Origin: Streptomyces sp. NBC_01214
GTDB taxonomy: Bacteria > Actinomycetota > Actinomycetes > Streptomycetales > Streptomycetaceae
Assembly (NCBI RefSeq): GCF_026340975.1
Contig: NZ_JAPEOS010000002.1
Location: forward strand, 62,001 to 126,000
Length of the DNA: 64,000 nt
Reading direction: 5' to 3'
Shown: piece by piece, positions 1 through 8,628 of the stretch
Layout of the letters: every line of letters starts with the position of its first letter
Numbering within the stretch: the stretch's first letter is position 1
The notes under the pieces: generated by a model
The model's input: only the letters and a program-made list of their open reading frames with translations
Databases searched by the model: none
What the model was told of the DNA's origin: nothing
Position numbers and translations under genes: made by a program

Positions 1-208
1 ACTGCGCGGCCCGGTAGGTGGCCGGGGCGGCGAAGGCCGACCCCTCGGGCTCGGGCTGCACCGGATCGGCGCCCGCCGGACGGGCGAATTCCGAGGTGGG
101 CTGGTCCTCCTCGGGAACGTCCGGCTCCATGCCGGGCGGCGGCGTGAAGGCGCTGTGCGCCTCGTCGGACTGGGGCTTCCTGTCCTCTGCCCCGTCGGCC
201 TCCGCCAC
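1..208 (-). CDS. Threonine/serine exporter family protein, N-terminal fragment
   Basis: The window cuts this gene: only the first 69 codons are visible. The GTG start at 208 is preceded by GGAGG at the right distance. The visible part is a hydrophilic, acidic, Pro-rich cytoplasmic tail (MAEADGAEDRKPQ, then FTPPPGMEPDVPEEDQP) with no membrane segment yet. From memory, Streptomyces ThrE-type exporters next to ppa begin this way, with the membrane domain following; the name rests on that recollection and gene order, not on a domain seen here. Transcribed away from ppa's 3' side. Confidence 0.55.
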   Translation of the reverse strand, partial: MAEADGAEDRKPQSDEAHSAFTPPPGMEPDVPEEDQPTSEFARPAGADPVQPEPEGSAFAAPATYRAAQ

Positions 209-378
209 GCGTCCTCCAGTCCGTGATCACCCGGGGTATCAGTATGCGGAATCGTTTCCTCCCGCCGCACGCCCAGCGCACGCCCACCCTGCCCCCGGGC
301 ACGGCCCCACCGCACCCCCGGCACGGACCCGGTGCGCACCCGGCCGCGACCGCCGCGGCGGCCCGCGAACGCGACGAC

Positions 379-405
379 GGGCGGCATCCCCGTGGGATAC
401 CGCCC
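379..405 (-). terminator. Hairpin downstream of ppa
   Basis: Inverted repeat with 12-bp arms (379-390 and 394-405, one mismatch that is a G-U wobble in the RNA of one strand) and a 3-nt loop. It lies 57 bp after the ppa stop. No U-run follows, which is common for Streptomyces terminators. Confidence 0.5.
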
Positions 406-461
406 GCCATGTCACGAGGGGCGCGGGGCAGTGCCCCGGCCCGTTACCGCCGAGCGCGAGC

Positions 462-956
462 TCAGTGGTGGCCGCCCTGCGCCTCGAGGCGCTTGAACGA
501 GGCCTCGATCTCGGCCTCGGCCTCGGTGCGGCCGACCCAGTTCGCGCCCTCGACCGACTTGCCCGGCTCCAGGTCCTTGTAGACCTCGAAGAAGTGCTGG
601 ATCTCCAGGCGGTCGAACTCGGACACGTGGTGGATGTCGCGCAGGTGCTCCACACGCGGGTCGGAGGCCGGCACGCACAGCAGCTTGGCGTCGCCGCCCG
701 CCTCGTCCGTCATGTTGAACATGCCGATGGCGCGGCACTTGATCAGGCAGCCCGGGAAGGTCGGCTCGTCCAGGATGACCAGCGCGTCCAGCGGGTCGCC
801 GTCCTCGCCGAGGGTGTTCTCGACGAAGCCGTAGTCGGCCGGGTAGCTGGTCGAGGTGAAGAGGCGACGGTCCAGACGGATCCGGCCGGTCTCGTGGTCC
901 ACCTCGTACTTGTTCCGCGAACCCTTGGGGATCTCGATGGTGACGTCGAACTCCAC
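462..956 (-). CDS. ppa: Inorganic pyrophosphatase (family I, soluble)
   Basis: Hydrolyses pyrophosphate to phosphate in the cytoplasm, pulling biosynthetic reactions forward. The 164-residue product starts MEFDVTIEIPKGSRNKYEVD and contains the signature DGDPLDALV, whose Asp residues bind Mg2+, and the family's YGFVENTLGEDGDP segment. The GTG at 956 was chosen because GGAGGA lies 7 nt upstream and the resulting length equals actinobacterial Ppa; an in-frame upstream ATG at 971 would add five residues and has no better ribosome site. It is divergent from dacB with a 163-bp gap that should hold both promoters. Confidence 0.97.
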   Translation of the reverse strand: MEFDVTIEIPKGSRNKYEVDHETGRIRLDRRLFTSTSYPADYGFVENTLGEDGDPLDALVILDEPTFPGCLIKCRAIGMFNMTDEAGGDAKLLCVPASDPRVEHLRDIHHVSEFDRLEIQHFFEVYKDLEPGKSVEGANWVGRTEAEAEIEASFKRLEAQGGHH

Positions 957-1119
957 GTCCTGCTCCTCCATGATCAGCTGCATTGCTTCGGGACTGCGTC
1001 GTTTCACCTGCGTGCGCGTCCGTCCCAGCCCTGCCGGGTGGGGTGCCATGCTCGCGGCAAGACGCAGTGGTTAAGTGTCCCTCACGCATATGTGTGATCG
1101 CGAAAGGGGCTGGTCCGAG

Positions 1120-2559
1120 GTGCCATTGGTCAAGACCTGGCAGCTCATCGCGGGGTCGGCCGTCGCCGGCCTCGCCCTGTCGGTGGCAGCGGTGGCCGCC
1201 GCCGGTCCTTGGGACTCCGGCCAGCGTAAGGCCGAGCGGGCCAGGGCCGCCTCCTGGGGCCGTACGGGTGGCGCAGATCACGATGGAGGGCCCGGTTCCG
1301 GCGCCCTGCCCGAGGCCGCGCCCAGCGCCCCCGGGGTGCTCGGGGCGATCGGCCCCGGCGCACCGCGCGCGCAGAGCGCCCCCGCCGCCGCCGGGGGCCT
1401 GGCCGCAGCGCTGAAGCCGCTGCTCGCCGATCCCGCGCTCGGCACCGTCCGTACCGCGTCCGTCGTCGACACCGCCACCGGGCAGGTGCTCTACGAGTCC
1501 GGGGCGGGGGACGCGATGACCCCCGCCTCCACCGTCAAGATCGTCACCGCCGCCGCCGCGCTGGCCGCCCTCGGGCCCGAACACCGGATCAGGACCACCG
1601 TCACGCCCGGCGCCACCCCCGGACAGATCGTCCTGGTCGGCGGCGGCGACCCCTCGCTCACCGCGAAGAAGAAGAGTCCCGCCGGATCCGGCGGCAGCCT
1701 CGTCGCCCTCGCCGGTGACACCGCGCAGGCCCTCAAGGCCGCCGGCACCGACACCGTGACCCTCGGGTACGACGACGGCCTCTACACCGGACCCGCCCGC
1801 CACCCGATCGGCGTCAACCCCAACATCGCCCCGGTGACCGCCCTGACGGCCGACGAGGGCCGCCCCGACGACTCCACCTCCGGGCCCGTGGACCGCTCCG
1901 ACGACCCCTCCAGGGACGCCGCCCGGGCCTTCCGCACCCTGCTGGCCGATCGCGGCATCAAGGTCACCGGCGAACCGGCGAAGGCCAAACCCGCCGCCGG
2001 CGTCCAGCCGCTGGCCGTGACCCTCTCCACCCCGGTCGCCGGGCTCGTCGAGCGGATGCTGACCAGCAGCGACAACGACATCGCCGAGGCCCTCGCCCGG
2101 CAGACCGCCCTCGCCTCCGGCCGACCCGCGAGCTTCGAGGGCGCCGAGCAGGCCGTCACCGACCGGCTCACCGCCCTCGGCGTCGACACCGCCGGCTCCC
2201 GCTTCGCCGACGGCAGCGGCCTGAACCGCGCCGACAAGGTCAGCGCGGGCCTGCTGACCGGGCTCCTCGCCAAAGCCGCCGACCCCCAGCGCCCCGAGCT
2301 GCGGCCGGTCCTCACCGGACTGCCCGTCGCCGGATTCACCGGAACCCTGAAGGCCCGCAACTCCGGCAGCTCCCCGGCCGCCGGCCTGCTCCGCGCCAAG
2401 ACCGGCACCCTGTCCGGGGTGAACTCCCTCTCCGGAACGGTGGTCGACCCCTCCGGCCGACTCCTCGCCTTCGCCTTCCTGACGGCGAACACCCCCGGCC
2501 CCGAGGGCGCCGAGAAGGCCCTCGACAAGCTGGCCGCGGCCGTCGCGACCGCTTCGTAG
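1120..2559 (+). CDS. dacB: D-alanyl-D-alanine carboxypeptidase / endopeptidase (peptidase S13, PBP4 type)
   Basis: Low-molecular-weight penicillin-binding protein that trims or cleaves peptidoglycan stem peptides outside the membrane. The 479-residue protein has an N-terminal hydrophobic segment (about residues 8-30) for export or anchoring, then a low-complexity Ala/Gly/Pro linker. The three serine-acyltransferase motifs are present in order: STVK with nucleophile Ser137, SDN at 317-319 and KTG at 427-429. The long insert between the first two motifs is typical of S13. GTG at 1120 was chosen for AAAGGGG 10 nt upstream; a start at 1075 is also in frame but poorer. Probably first gene of a rightward run with the next gene. 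Confidence 0.93.
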   Translation: MPLVKTWQLIAGSAVAGLALSVAAVAAAGPWDSGQRKAERARAASWGRTGGADHDGGPGSGALPEAAPSAPGVLGAIGPGAPRAQSAPAAAGGLAAALKPLLADPALGTVRTASVVDTATGQVLYESGAGDAMTPASTVKIVTAAAALAALGPEHRIRTTVTPGATPGQIVLVGGGDPSLTAKKKSPAGSGGSLVALAGDTAQALKAAGTDTVTLGYDDGLYTGPARHPIGVNPNIAPVTALTADEGRPDDSTSGPVDRSDDPSRDAARAFRTLLADRGIKVTGEPAKAKPAAGVQPLAVTLSTPVAGLVERMLTSSDNDIAEALARQTALASGRPASFEGAEQAVTDRLTALGVDTAGSRFADGSGLNRADKVSAGLLTGLLAKAADPQRPELRPVLTGLPVAGFTGTLKARNSGSSPAAGLLRAKTGTLSGVNSLSGTVVDPSGRLLAFAFLTANTPGPEGAEKALDKLAAAVATAS

Positions 2560-2597
2560 GGGGTCCGCAGGAGGGCCGGTCCACGTACGGTTGACGC

Positions 2598-3740
2598 ATG
2601 ACGAGCATCGGTGGTGTGGAGATGGTCGACTGGAACCTCGCGGTGGCGACCGCGACCCGACTGGTACGACCCGGCCCGGAGGTCACCCGGGACGAGGCGC
2701 GGGCCGTCGTGGCAGAGCTGCGACGGCACGCCAGGACCTCGGAACGGCACGTGCGCGAGTTCACCCGGATGATCCCCGAGGGGTCGGCCGTCCCCGACAC
2801 GCCCGTCCTGGTCGTCGACCGGGCCGGCTGGGTCAAGGCCAACGTCGCCGGCTTCCGCGAGCTGCTCCAGCCGCTCCTCGGCAAGATGCAGGACCGCCGC
2901 GCGGGCGCCCCGGGCGGAGCCGTCCTCGGAGCCGTCGGCGGCAAGGTCACCGGCGTCGAGCTGGGCATGCTGCTGAGCTTCCTGGCCTCCCGGGTCCTGG
3001 GCCAGTACGAGACCTTCGCGCCCGTCTCCCGGGACCTGCCCGCTTCCGCCGCCGGCGGCCGGCTGCTGCTCGTCGCGCCCAACATCGTGCACGTCGAGCG
3101 CGAGCTGGAGGTGCACCCGCACGACTTCCGGCTGTGGGTCTGCCTGCACGAGGAGACGCACCGTACACAGTTCACGGCCGTCCCGTGGCTGCGCGAGCAC
3201 CTCGAAGGCGAAATCCAGACGTTCCTCGGCGCCACCGACATGGACCCCTCCACCGTGCTGGAACGCATCCGTGAGGCCGCCCAGTCCTTCGCGGGCGCCC
3301 GCCCCGACGCCGAGCACGGTGACGAGGGACGCTCCCTCGTGGAGCTCGTACAGACCCCCGAGCAGCGCGAGATCCTGAGCCGGCTCACCGCCGTCATGTC
3401 CCTGCTGGAGGGCCACGCCGACTTCGTGATGGACGGGGTCGGCCCCCAGGTGGTGCCCTCGGTCGCCGAGATCCGGGAGAAGTTCCAGCAGCGCAGGGCC
3501 AGCGGGGCCGGCCGCCTCGACGCCGCCCTGCGCAAGCTGCTGGGCCTCGACGCCAAGCTGCGCCAGTACCGCGACGGCGAGCGCTTCGTACGCGCCGTCG
3601 TCGGCCAGGTCGGCATGGACGGCTTCAACCGGGTGTGGACCTCCCCGAACACACTGCCGACCAAGGCCGAGATCGCCAGGCCCGCCGACTGGGTGGCCCG
3701 GGTGCACCGCAAGGGGAGCGAACAGAGCGAAGCGGAGTGA
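2598..3740 (+). CDS. Zinc-dependent metalloprotease-like protein (DUF2342 / F420-associated family)
   Basis: 380-residue protein of the actinobacterial DUF2342 family. It carries a clear HExxH zinc motif, HEETH, at about residues 184-188, within a segment predicted to be helical (RLWVCLHEETHRTQF). No signal peptide is visible, so a cytoplasmic location is expected. The family is found across Actinobacteria and has been annotated as linked to coenzyme F420, but I know of no established substrate. It begins 38 bp after dacB and precedes tilS, an order conserved in Streptomyces. Peptidase activity is inferred from the motif alone. Confidence 0.85.
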   Translation: MTSIGGVEMVDWNLAVATATRLVRPGPEVTRDEARAVVAELRRHARTSERHVREFTRMIPEGSAVPDTPVLVVDRAGWVKANVAGFRELLQPLLGKMQDRRAGAPGGAVLGAVGGKVTGVELGMLLSFLASRVLGQYETFAPVSRDLPASAAGGRLLLVAPNIVHVERELEVHPHDFRLWVCLHEETHRTQFTAVPWLREHLEGEIQTFLGATDMDPSTVLERIREAAQSFAGARPDAEHGDEGRSLVELVQTPEQREILSRLTAVMSLLEGHADFVMDGVGPQVVPSVAEIREKFQQRRASGAGRLDAALRKLLGLDAKLRQYRDGERFVRAVVGQVGMDGFNRVWTSPNTLPTKAEIARPADWVARVHRKGSEQSEAE

Positions 3741-3756
3741 CACAGGGGGCGTAAAC

Positions 3757-3864
3757 ATGTCTCACTGGGGGAAGCAGCGTCACCCGTCCGAGGGACCGTG
3801 GGCCGTGGAAGGGCGTGCGATGCTCGGGGAACGGCTCGGTTCTGTCACCATCGACGCACTCTGA
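3757..3864 (+). CDS. Possible 35-residue small ORF
   Basis: An ATG at 3757 is preceded by AGGGGG with a 7-nt gap, a good Streptomyces ribosome site, and opens a 35-codon frame ending TGA at 3862-3864. The peptide begins MSHWGKQRHPSEGPW and has no membrane segment or cysteine. It sits in the 230-bp gap between the DUF2342 gene and tilS. It may instead be chance within a promoter region; conservation of the peptide would decide. Confidence 0.3.
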   Translation: MSHWGKQRHPSEGPWAVEGRAMLGERLGSVTIDAL

Positions 3865-3970
3865 GTGACATCCTCCCGTTCCGCGGGGCGGCCGGGAGCA
3901 GCACCCCGGCACCCCGGCGCACCACCCCAACGCCTCCGAGGCATCCGAACTCCATCGAAGGGCACCGGAC

Positions 3971-5008
3971 ATGGGTCCCCATCCTGCGGTCGCGGCGATA
4001 CGCCTGGCGGTCCGCCGCGTACTCCACGACGTCCTCACCGACCACACGGGCAGTCCCGCCGGCCCCCGCCGCGCCGGGGACTCCCTGCCGCTCGTCCTCG
4101 TCGCCTGCTCCGGCGGCGCCGACTCCATGGCGCTCGCCTCCGCCCTCGCCTTCGAGGCCCCCAAGCTCGGCATCCGGGCCGGCGGCATCACCGTCGACCA
4201 CGGACTGCAGCCCGGCTCCGACCTGCGCGCCGCCGAGGTCGTCACCCGCATGACCGCGCTCCGCCTCGACCCGGTGGAGTCCGTCGCCGTGCGCGTCGGC
4301 CGCGACGGCGGACCCGAGGCCGCCGCCCGCGACGCCCGCTACGGGGCCCTGGACGAAGCCGCGGACCGCCTCGGCGCCGCCGCAGTGCTGCTCGGCCACA
4401 CCCGGGACGATCAAGCCGAAACCGTCCTGCTGGGCCTGGCCCGCGGCTCCGGCATCCGCTCGCTCTCCGGCATGCCGGAGGTCTCCGGCGGCAGCGCGGG
4501 CCGAACGAACCGCTACCGCCGCCCCTTCCTCCAGGTCGACCGGCAGACCGCCCGCAAGGCCTGCATGGTCCAGTCCCTCCCCGTCTGGGACGACCCGCAC
4601 AACATCGACCCCGCCTACACCCGCTCCCGGCTGCGCCACGAGGGACTGCCCGCCCTGGAGAAGGCGCTCGGCAAGGGGGTCGTCGAGGCACTCGCCCGCA
4701 CCGCGCAGCTCTCCCGGGACGACGCAGACGCCCTGGACGCCTGGGCCGCCGAGGCGGAGACCGGCGTGCGCGACGCGGACGGCCGCCTGGAGTGCGCCAA
4801 GCTCTACGCCCTGCCCCCGGCCGTCCGCCGCCGCGTGCTGCGCAGGGCCGTCGTCGCGGCGGGTTCCCCCGCGGGCTCCCTCTTCGCCCGCCACATCGAA
4901 GAAGTCGACCGCCTCATCACCGGATGGCGGGGTCAGGGCGCCATCAACCTGCCCGGCCGGGTCGAGGCCCAGCGGCAGGGTGGCAGACTTGTCATCCGGC
5001 AGGGCTGA
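3971..5008 (+). CDS. tilS: tRNA(Ile)-lysidine synthetase
   Basis: Modifies C34 of the CAU-anticodon tRNA-Ile to lysidine using ATP and lysine, so it reads AUA rather than AUG. The 345-residue protein has the N-type ATP pyrophosphatase loop SGGADS at residues 47-52, then the conserved VDHGLQ and GHTRDDQAET segments. It is short compared with the E. coli enzyme (about 430), as is usual in Actinobacteria, which lack much of the C-terminal region. It is followed by hpt at 63 bp, the tilS-hpt-ftsH order seen in many Gram-positive bacteria. Confidence 0.95.
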   Translation: MGPHPAVAAIRLAVRRVLHDVLTDHTGSPAGPRRAGDSLPLVLVACSGGADSMALASALAFEAPKLGIRAGGITVDHGLQPGSDLRAAEVVTRMTALRLDPVESVAVRVGRDGGPEAAARDARYGALDEAADRLGAAAVLLGHTRDDQAETVLLGLARGSGIRSLSGMPEVSGGSAGRTNRYRRPFLQVDRQTARKACMVQSLPVWDDPHNIDPAYTRSRLRHEGLPALEKALGKGVVEALARTAQLSRDDADALDAWAAEAETGVRDADGRLECAKLYALPPAVRRRVLRRAVVAAGSPAGSLFARHIEEVDRLITGWRGQGAINLPGRVEAQRQGGRLVIRQG

Positions 5009-5032
5009 TTGGTGCTGAAACACGGCTGAGTC

Positions 5033-5053
5033 CTCCGGGGTCGCACCCCGGAG
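5033..5053 (+). terminator. Hairpin between tilS and hpt
   Basis: Perfect 9-bp arms (5033-5041 and 5045-5053) around a CGC loop in the 63-bp tilS-hpt gap, ending 18 nt before the hpt start. It has no U-run. It could be a weak terminator or a processing/attenuation element. Confidence 0.45.
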
Positions 5054-5071
5054 CCCCGGCCGACAACGAAA

Positions 5072-5635
5072 GTGATGCGGGTGGACGAGAAGGACATGGG
5101 CAACGACCTCCAGTCGGTGCTCATCACCAAGGAAGAGATCGACGCGAAGCTGGCCGAGCTGGCCGCGAAGATCGACGCGGAGTACGCGGGCAAGGACCTG
5201 CTCATCGTCGGTGTGCTCAAGGGCGCCGTGATGGTGATGGCGGACCTGGCGCGTGCCTTGTCCACCCCGCTCACCATGGACTGGATGGCGGTGTCCTCGT
5301 ACGGCGCCGGGACCCAGTCCTCCGGCGTGGTGCGGATCCTCAAGGACCTGGACACCGACATCAAGGACAAGCACGTCCTGATCGTCGAGGACATCATCGA
5401 CTCGGGCCTGACGCTGTCCTGGCTGCTGTCGAACCTGGGCTCCCGCCAGCCGGCCTCCCTGGAGGTCGTCACGCTGCTGCGCAAGCCCGAGGCCGCCAAG
5501 GTCGCGATCGACGTGAAGTGGGTCGGCTTCGACATCCCCAACGAGTTCGTCGTGGGCTACGGCCTGGACTACGCGGAGAAGTACCGCAACCTGCCGTTCG
5601 TCGGCACGCTCGCCCCGCACGTCTACGGCGGCTGA
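5072..5635 (+). CDS. hpt: Hypoxanthine phosphoribosyltransferase
   Basis: Purine salvage enzyme that converts hypoxanthine or guanine plus PRPP to IMP or GMP in the cytoplasm. The 187-residue protein contains the PRPP-binding motif VLIVEDIIDSG with EDIID at about residues 106-110, and the family's LKGAVMVMADLARAL and DWMAVSSYG segments. The start is uncertain: ATG at 5072 or 5075, or the internal ATG at 5096 (MGNDLQSV); ribosome sites are all weak. It precedes ftsH as in many firmicutes and actinomycetes. Confidence 0.95.
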   Translation: MMRVDEKDMGNDLQSVLITKEEIDAKLAELAAKIDAEYAGKDLLIVGVLKGAVMVMADLARALSTPLTMDWMAVSSYGAGTQSSGVVRILKDLDTDIKDKHVLIVEDIIDSGLTLSWLLSNLGSRQPASLEVVTLLRKPEAAKVAIDVKWVGFDIPNEFVVGYGLDYAEKYRNLPFVGTLAPHVYGG

Positions 5636-5674
5636 TCCCGCTCCCGCTCCCGCCCCCGGGAACCCCGGCAGTCC

Positions 5675-5700
5675 GCGGGGAACCTGGGGGCGTTCCCCGC
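5675..5700 (+). terminator. Hairpin downstream of hpt
   Basis: Perfect 9-bp arms (5675-5683, 5692-5700) with an 8-nt G-rich loop, 40 nt after the hpt stop. It separates hpt from the ftsH promoter region. Confidence 0.5.
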
Positions 5701-5812
5701 CGTTGAAGCAGGGGAAGACGGGTCTGTCAGCCGTCCCACAGGGCCGCGGGTGACAATTCAGGGGTACATTCCGAAGAACAGTCTTTACTCACAGCAGCAT
5801 TTACCTACGGGC

Positions 5813-5844
5813 AGGAGGGACGGGACGCCTGGCGTCCCGTATGG
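5813..5844 (+). promoter_or_regulatory. ftsH translation start region with hairpin between SD and ATG
   Basis: A strong Shine-Dalgarno AGGAGGG (5813-5819) lies 25 nt before the ftsH ATG at 5845, too far for normal initiation. The intervening bases 5821-5839 form an odd palindrome: 9-nt arms around one T, giving a CGGGACG stem with a CCTGG loop. When folded, the remaining distance from SD to ATG is about 6 nt, which is ideal. No other in-frame start lies between. An out-of-frame ATG at 5841 overlaps the region. Confidence 0.5.
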
Positions 5845-7872
5845 ATGGACGTGAAGCGATACTTCCGTGGGCCGGTCATGTGGATCGTGCTGGCCGTCCT
5901 CGCCGTGGTCGTGTTGATGAATGTCGTCGGCTCCGGCGGCGGCTACAAGTCGGTGGACACCAGCGAGGTCATCAAGGCGATCAACACTGGCCAGGTGGAG
6001 ACAGCCAAGCTGACCACCGGCGACAGCCAGATGATCAAGATCGAGCTCAAGCAAGGCGAGAAGCTCGGCAAGCACGACGGCACCAAGTTCCAGGCCAACT
6101 ACATCGGGGATCAGGGCGTCCAGCTCGCCCAGAGCCTCCAGACCAAGTACGACGCCGGTCAGATCCCGGACGGTTACTCCGTCACGCCGGACAAGACCAG
6201 CCCGTTCCTGAGCGTGCTGCTCTCGCTCCTGCCCTTCGTGCTCATCGTCGTTGTCTTCCTGTTCCTGATGAACCAGATGCAGGGCGGCGGCTCCCGGGTC
6301 ATGAACTTCGGGAAGTCCAAGGCCAAGCTCATCACCAAGGACACCCCGAAGACCACGTTCGCCGATGTCGCGGGCTCGGACGAGGCCGTCGAGGAACTCC
6401 ACGAGATCAAGGAGTTCCTGCAGGAGCCGGCGAAGTTCCAGGCCGTCGGCGCCAAGATCCCCAAGGGCGTGCTGCTGTACGGTCCGCCCGGCACCGGAAA
6501 GACCCTGCTGGCGCGTGCCGTCGCGGGCGAGGCCGGTGTCCCCTTCTACTCGATCTCCGGATCCGACTTCGTCGAGATGTTCGTCGGTGTCGGTGCCTCG
6601 CGTGTCCGCGACCTGTTCGAGCAGGCCAAGGCCAACGCCCCGGCGATCGTCTTCGTCGACGAGATCGACGCCGTCGGCCGGCACCGCGGTGCGGGTCTCG
6701 GCGGCGGTCACGACGAGCGCGAGCAGACCCTCAACCAGCTGCTGGTCGAGATGGACGGCTTCGACGTGAAGGGCGGCGTCATCCTGATCGCCGCCACGAA
6801 CCGCCCGGACATCCTCGACCCGGCGCTGCTGCGCCCGGGCCGCTTCGACCGGCAGATCGCGGTCGACCGTCCGGACATGCAGGGCCGTCTGGAGATCCTC
6901 AAGGTCCACCAGAAGGGCAAGCCGGTCGCCCCGGACGTCGACCTGGGCGCCGTCGCCCGTCGCACGCCCGGCTTCACCGGTGCCGATCTCTCCAACGTCC
7001 TGAACGAGGCCGCGCTGCTCACGGCCCGCTCGGACAAGAAGCTGATCGACAACCACTCGCTGGACGAGGCGATCGACCGCGTCGTGGCGGGCCCGCAGAA
7101 GCGGACCCGGATCATGTCGGACCGGGAGAAGAAGATCACCGCGTACCACGAGGGCGGACACGCCCTGGTCGCGGCGGCCTCCCCGAACTCCGACCCGGTC
7201 CACAAGATCACGATCCTGTCCCGCGGCCGGGCCCTGGGCTACACCATGGTCCTGCCCGACGAGGACAAGTACTCCACCACGCGCAACGAGATGCTCGACC
7301 AGCTGGCGTACATGCTGGGCGGGCGCGCGGCGGAGGAGCTGGTCTTCCACGACCCGACCACCGGCGCGGCGAACGACATCGAGAAGGCCACCGCCACGGC
7401 GCGGGCCATGGTCACGCAGTACGGCATGACCGAGCGTCTCGGTGCGATCAAGTTCGGCGGCGACAACACCGAGCCGTTCCTGGGCCGCGAGATGTCGCAC
7501 CCGCGGGACTACTCGGAAGAGGTCGCGGCGCTGGTCGACGAAGAGGTCAAGAAGCTCATCGAGACCGCGCACAACGAGGCCTGGGAGATCCTGGTCGAGA
7601 ACCGTGACGTCCTCGACAACCTGGTCCTCGCGCTGCTGGAGAAGGAGACGCTGAACAAGGAGCAGATCGCCGAGATCTTCTCGACGATCGTGAAGCGTCC
7701 GGCCCGCCCCGCGTGGACCGGCTCCGCCCGCCGCACCCCCTCCACCCGTCCGCCGGTGCTCTCTCCCAAGGAGCTCCAGCTGACGAACTCGGCGAACGGC
7801 ACGTCGGCCAGTGTCGCGCCGGTCTCCACGGAGAAGGGCATCGAGGTGGCTCCCGAGGACCGCCCCGAGTAA
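5845..7872 (+). CDS. ftsH: ATP-dependent zinc metalloprotease FtsH
   Basis: Membrane AAA+ protease that degrades misassembled membrane proteins and regulators. The 675-residue protein has transmembrane segments at about residues 11-30 and 120-140 flanking an extracytoplasmic domain. These are followed by an AAA+ domain with Walker A GPPGTGKT (213-220), Walker B IVFVDEID and the arginine-finger region RPGRFDRQ. The zinc site HEGGH is at 435-439 in the C-terminal M41 peptidase domain. The tail after about residue 620 is disordered and Pro/Ser-rich. The start MDVKRYFRGP matches Streptomyces orthologues. Length is normal. Confidence 0.98.
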   Translation: MDVKRYFRGPVMWIVLAVLAVVVLMNVVGSGGGYKSVDTSEVIKAINTGQVETAKLTTGDSQMIKIELKQGEKLGKHDGTKFQANYIGDQGVQLAQSLQTKYDAGQIPDGYSVTPDKTSPFLSVLLSLLPFVLIVVVFLFLMNQMQGGGSRVMNFGKSKAKLITKDTPKTTFADVAGSDEAVEELHEIKEFLQEPAKFQAVGAKIPKGVLLYGPPGTGKTLLARAVAGEAGVPFYSISGSDFVEMFVGVGASRVRDLFEQAKANAPAIVFVDEIDAVGRHRGAGLGGGHDEREQTLNQLLVEMDGFDVKGGVILIAATNRPDILDPALLRPGRFDRQIAVDRPDMQGRLEILKVHQKGKPVAPDVDLGAVARRTPGFTGADLSNVLNEAALLTARSDKKLIDNHSLDEAIDRVVAGPQKRTRIMSDREKKITAYHEGGHALVAAASPNSDPVHKITILSRGRALGYTMVLPDEDKYSTTRNEMLDQLAYMLGGRAAEELVFHDPTTGAANDIEKATATARAMVTQYGMTERLGAIKFGGDNTEPFLGREMSHPRDYSEEVAALVDEEVKKLIETAHNEAWEILVENRDVLDNLVLALLEKETLNKEQIAEIFSTIVKRPARPAWTGSARRTPSTRPPVLSPKELQLTNSANGTSASVAPVSTEKGIEVAPEDRPE

Positions 7873-7901
7873 CCGGCGGCTCGACCCACCCGGAATGGAA
7901 G

Positions 7902-7943
7902 CCGCGCCCCCCAGGTTCTAGCCTGGGGGGCGCGGTATTTTTT
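7902..7943 (+). terminator. Strong rho-independent terminator after ftsH
   Basis: Perfect 14-bp inverted repeat (7902-7915 and 7922-7935) with a 6-nt TTCTAG loop, followed by TATTTTTTT. It lies 30 bp past the ftsH stop and ends about 20 bp before folE, so folE expression needs read-through or its own promoter within this short gap. Confidence 0.9.
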
Positions 7944-7961
7944 CACAGGAACGAGGAATCG

Positions 7962-8570
7962 ATGACGGACCCAGTGACCCTGACCGGCGATGAGGGCACG
8001 ATCGGCGTGTTCGACGAGAAGCGCGCCGAAGCGGCGGTCCGTGAGCTCCTGATCGCGGTCGGCGAGGACCCGGACCGCGAGGGCCTGCTGGAGACCCCGG
8101 CGCGCGTGGCGCGGGCGTACAAGGAGATCCTGGGGGGTCTGTGGCAGAAGCCCGAAGACGTCCTGACGACGGTCTTCGACCTGGGGCATGACGAGATGGT
8201 CCTGGTGAAGGACATTGAAATCGTATCCCTGTGCGAACATCATCTGCTGCCGTTCCACGGAGTCGCCCACGTCGGCTACATCCCGGCGGAGAACGGCAAG
8301 ATCACGGGCCTGTCGAAGCTGGCTCGCCTCGTGGACGTCTACGCCCGCCGACCGCAGGTACAGGAACGTCTCACCACGCAGATCGCGGATTCCTTGATGG
8401 ACATCCTCGACGCGCGCGGCGCCATCGTGGTGATCGAGGCCGAGCACATGTGCATGTCGGTCCGCGGCATACGCAAGCCGGGCGCCAAGACCACCACGTC
8501 CGCAGTCCGCGGCCAGCTCCGTGCCACGGCCACCCGTGCCGAGGCGATGAGCCTGATCATGGCGCGCTAG
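7962..8570 (+). CDS. folE: GTP cyclohydrolase I
   Basis: Converts GTP to 7,8-dihydroneopterin triphosphate, the first step of folate synthesis. The 202-residue protein has the zinc ligands Cys91 (in CEHH, with His93/His94 following) and Cys164 (in EHMCMSVRG), plus the GLSKLARLVDVYARRPQVQE segment of the GTP site. ATG 7962 follows AGGAACGAGGA. It is on the opposite strand to folP-folB-folK and convergent with them, although all serve the same pathway. Confidence 0.97.
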   Translation: MTDPVTLTGDEGTIGVFDEKRAEAAVRELLIAVGEDPDREGLLETPARVARAYKEILGGLWQKPEDVLTTVFDLGHDEMVLVKDIEIVSLCEHHLLPFHGVAHVGYIPAENGKITGLSKLARLVDVYARRPQVQERLTTQIADSLMDILDARGAIVVIEAEHMCMSVRGIRKPGAKTTTSAVRGQLRATATRAEAMSLIMAR

Positions 8571-8594
8571 CCGGATCGTCCGTGCTGTCCGCTA

Positions 8595-8628
8595 CGGTCC
8601 CCCTCCGTGAGTTCACGGAGGGGGACCG
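8595..8628. terminator. Bidirectional hairpin between folE and the folate operon
   Basis: Perfect 16-bp inverted repeat (8595-8610, 8613-8628) with only a GT spacer, 24 bp after folE. The remaining gap to the DUF3180 stop at 8801 shows no coding signal. The symmetric hairpin between convergent units can terminate both strands; no T-run is present. Confidence 0.7.

Noticed and set aside
1782..3758. 658-codon minus-strand frame opposite dacB and the DUF2342 gene
   Set aside because: Antisense to two genes with active-site motifs (STVK, HEETH); composition is typical of a shadow frame.
5841..7607. 588-codon frame starting at ATG 5841, four bases before the ftsH start
   Set aside because: It is a +1-type shadow of ftsH, Arg/Gly/Pro-rich with no domain; ftsH itself has all motifs.
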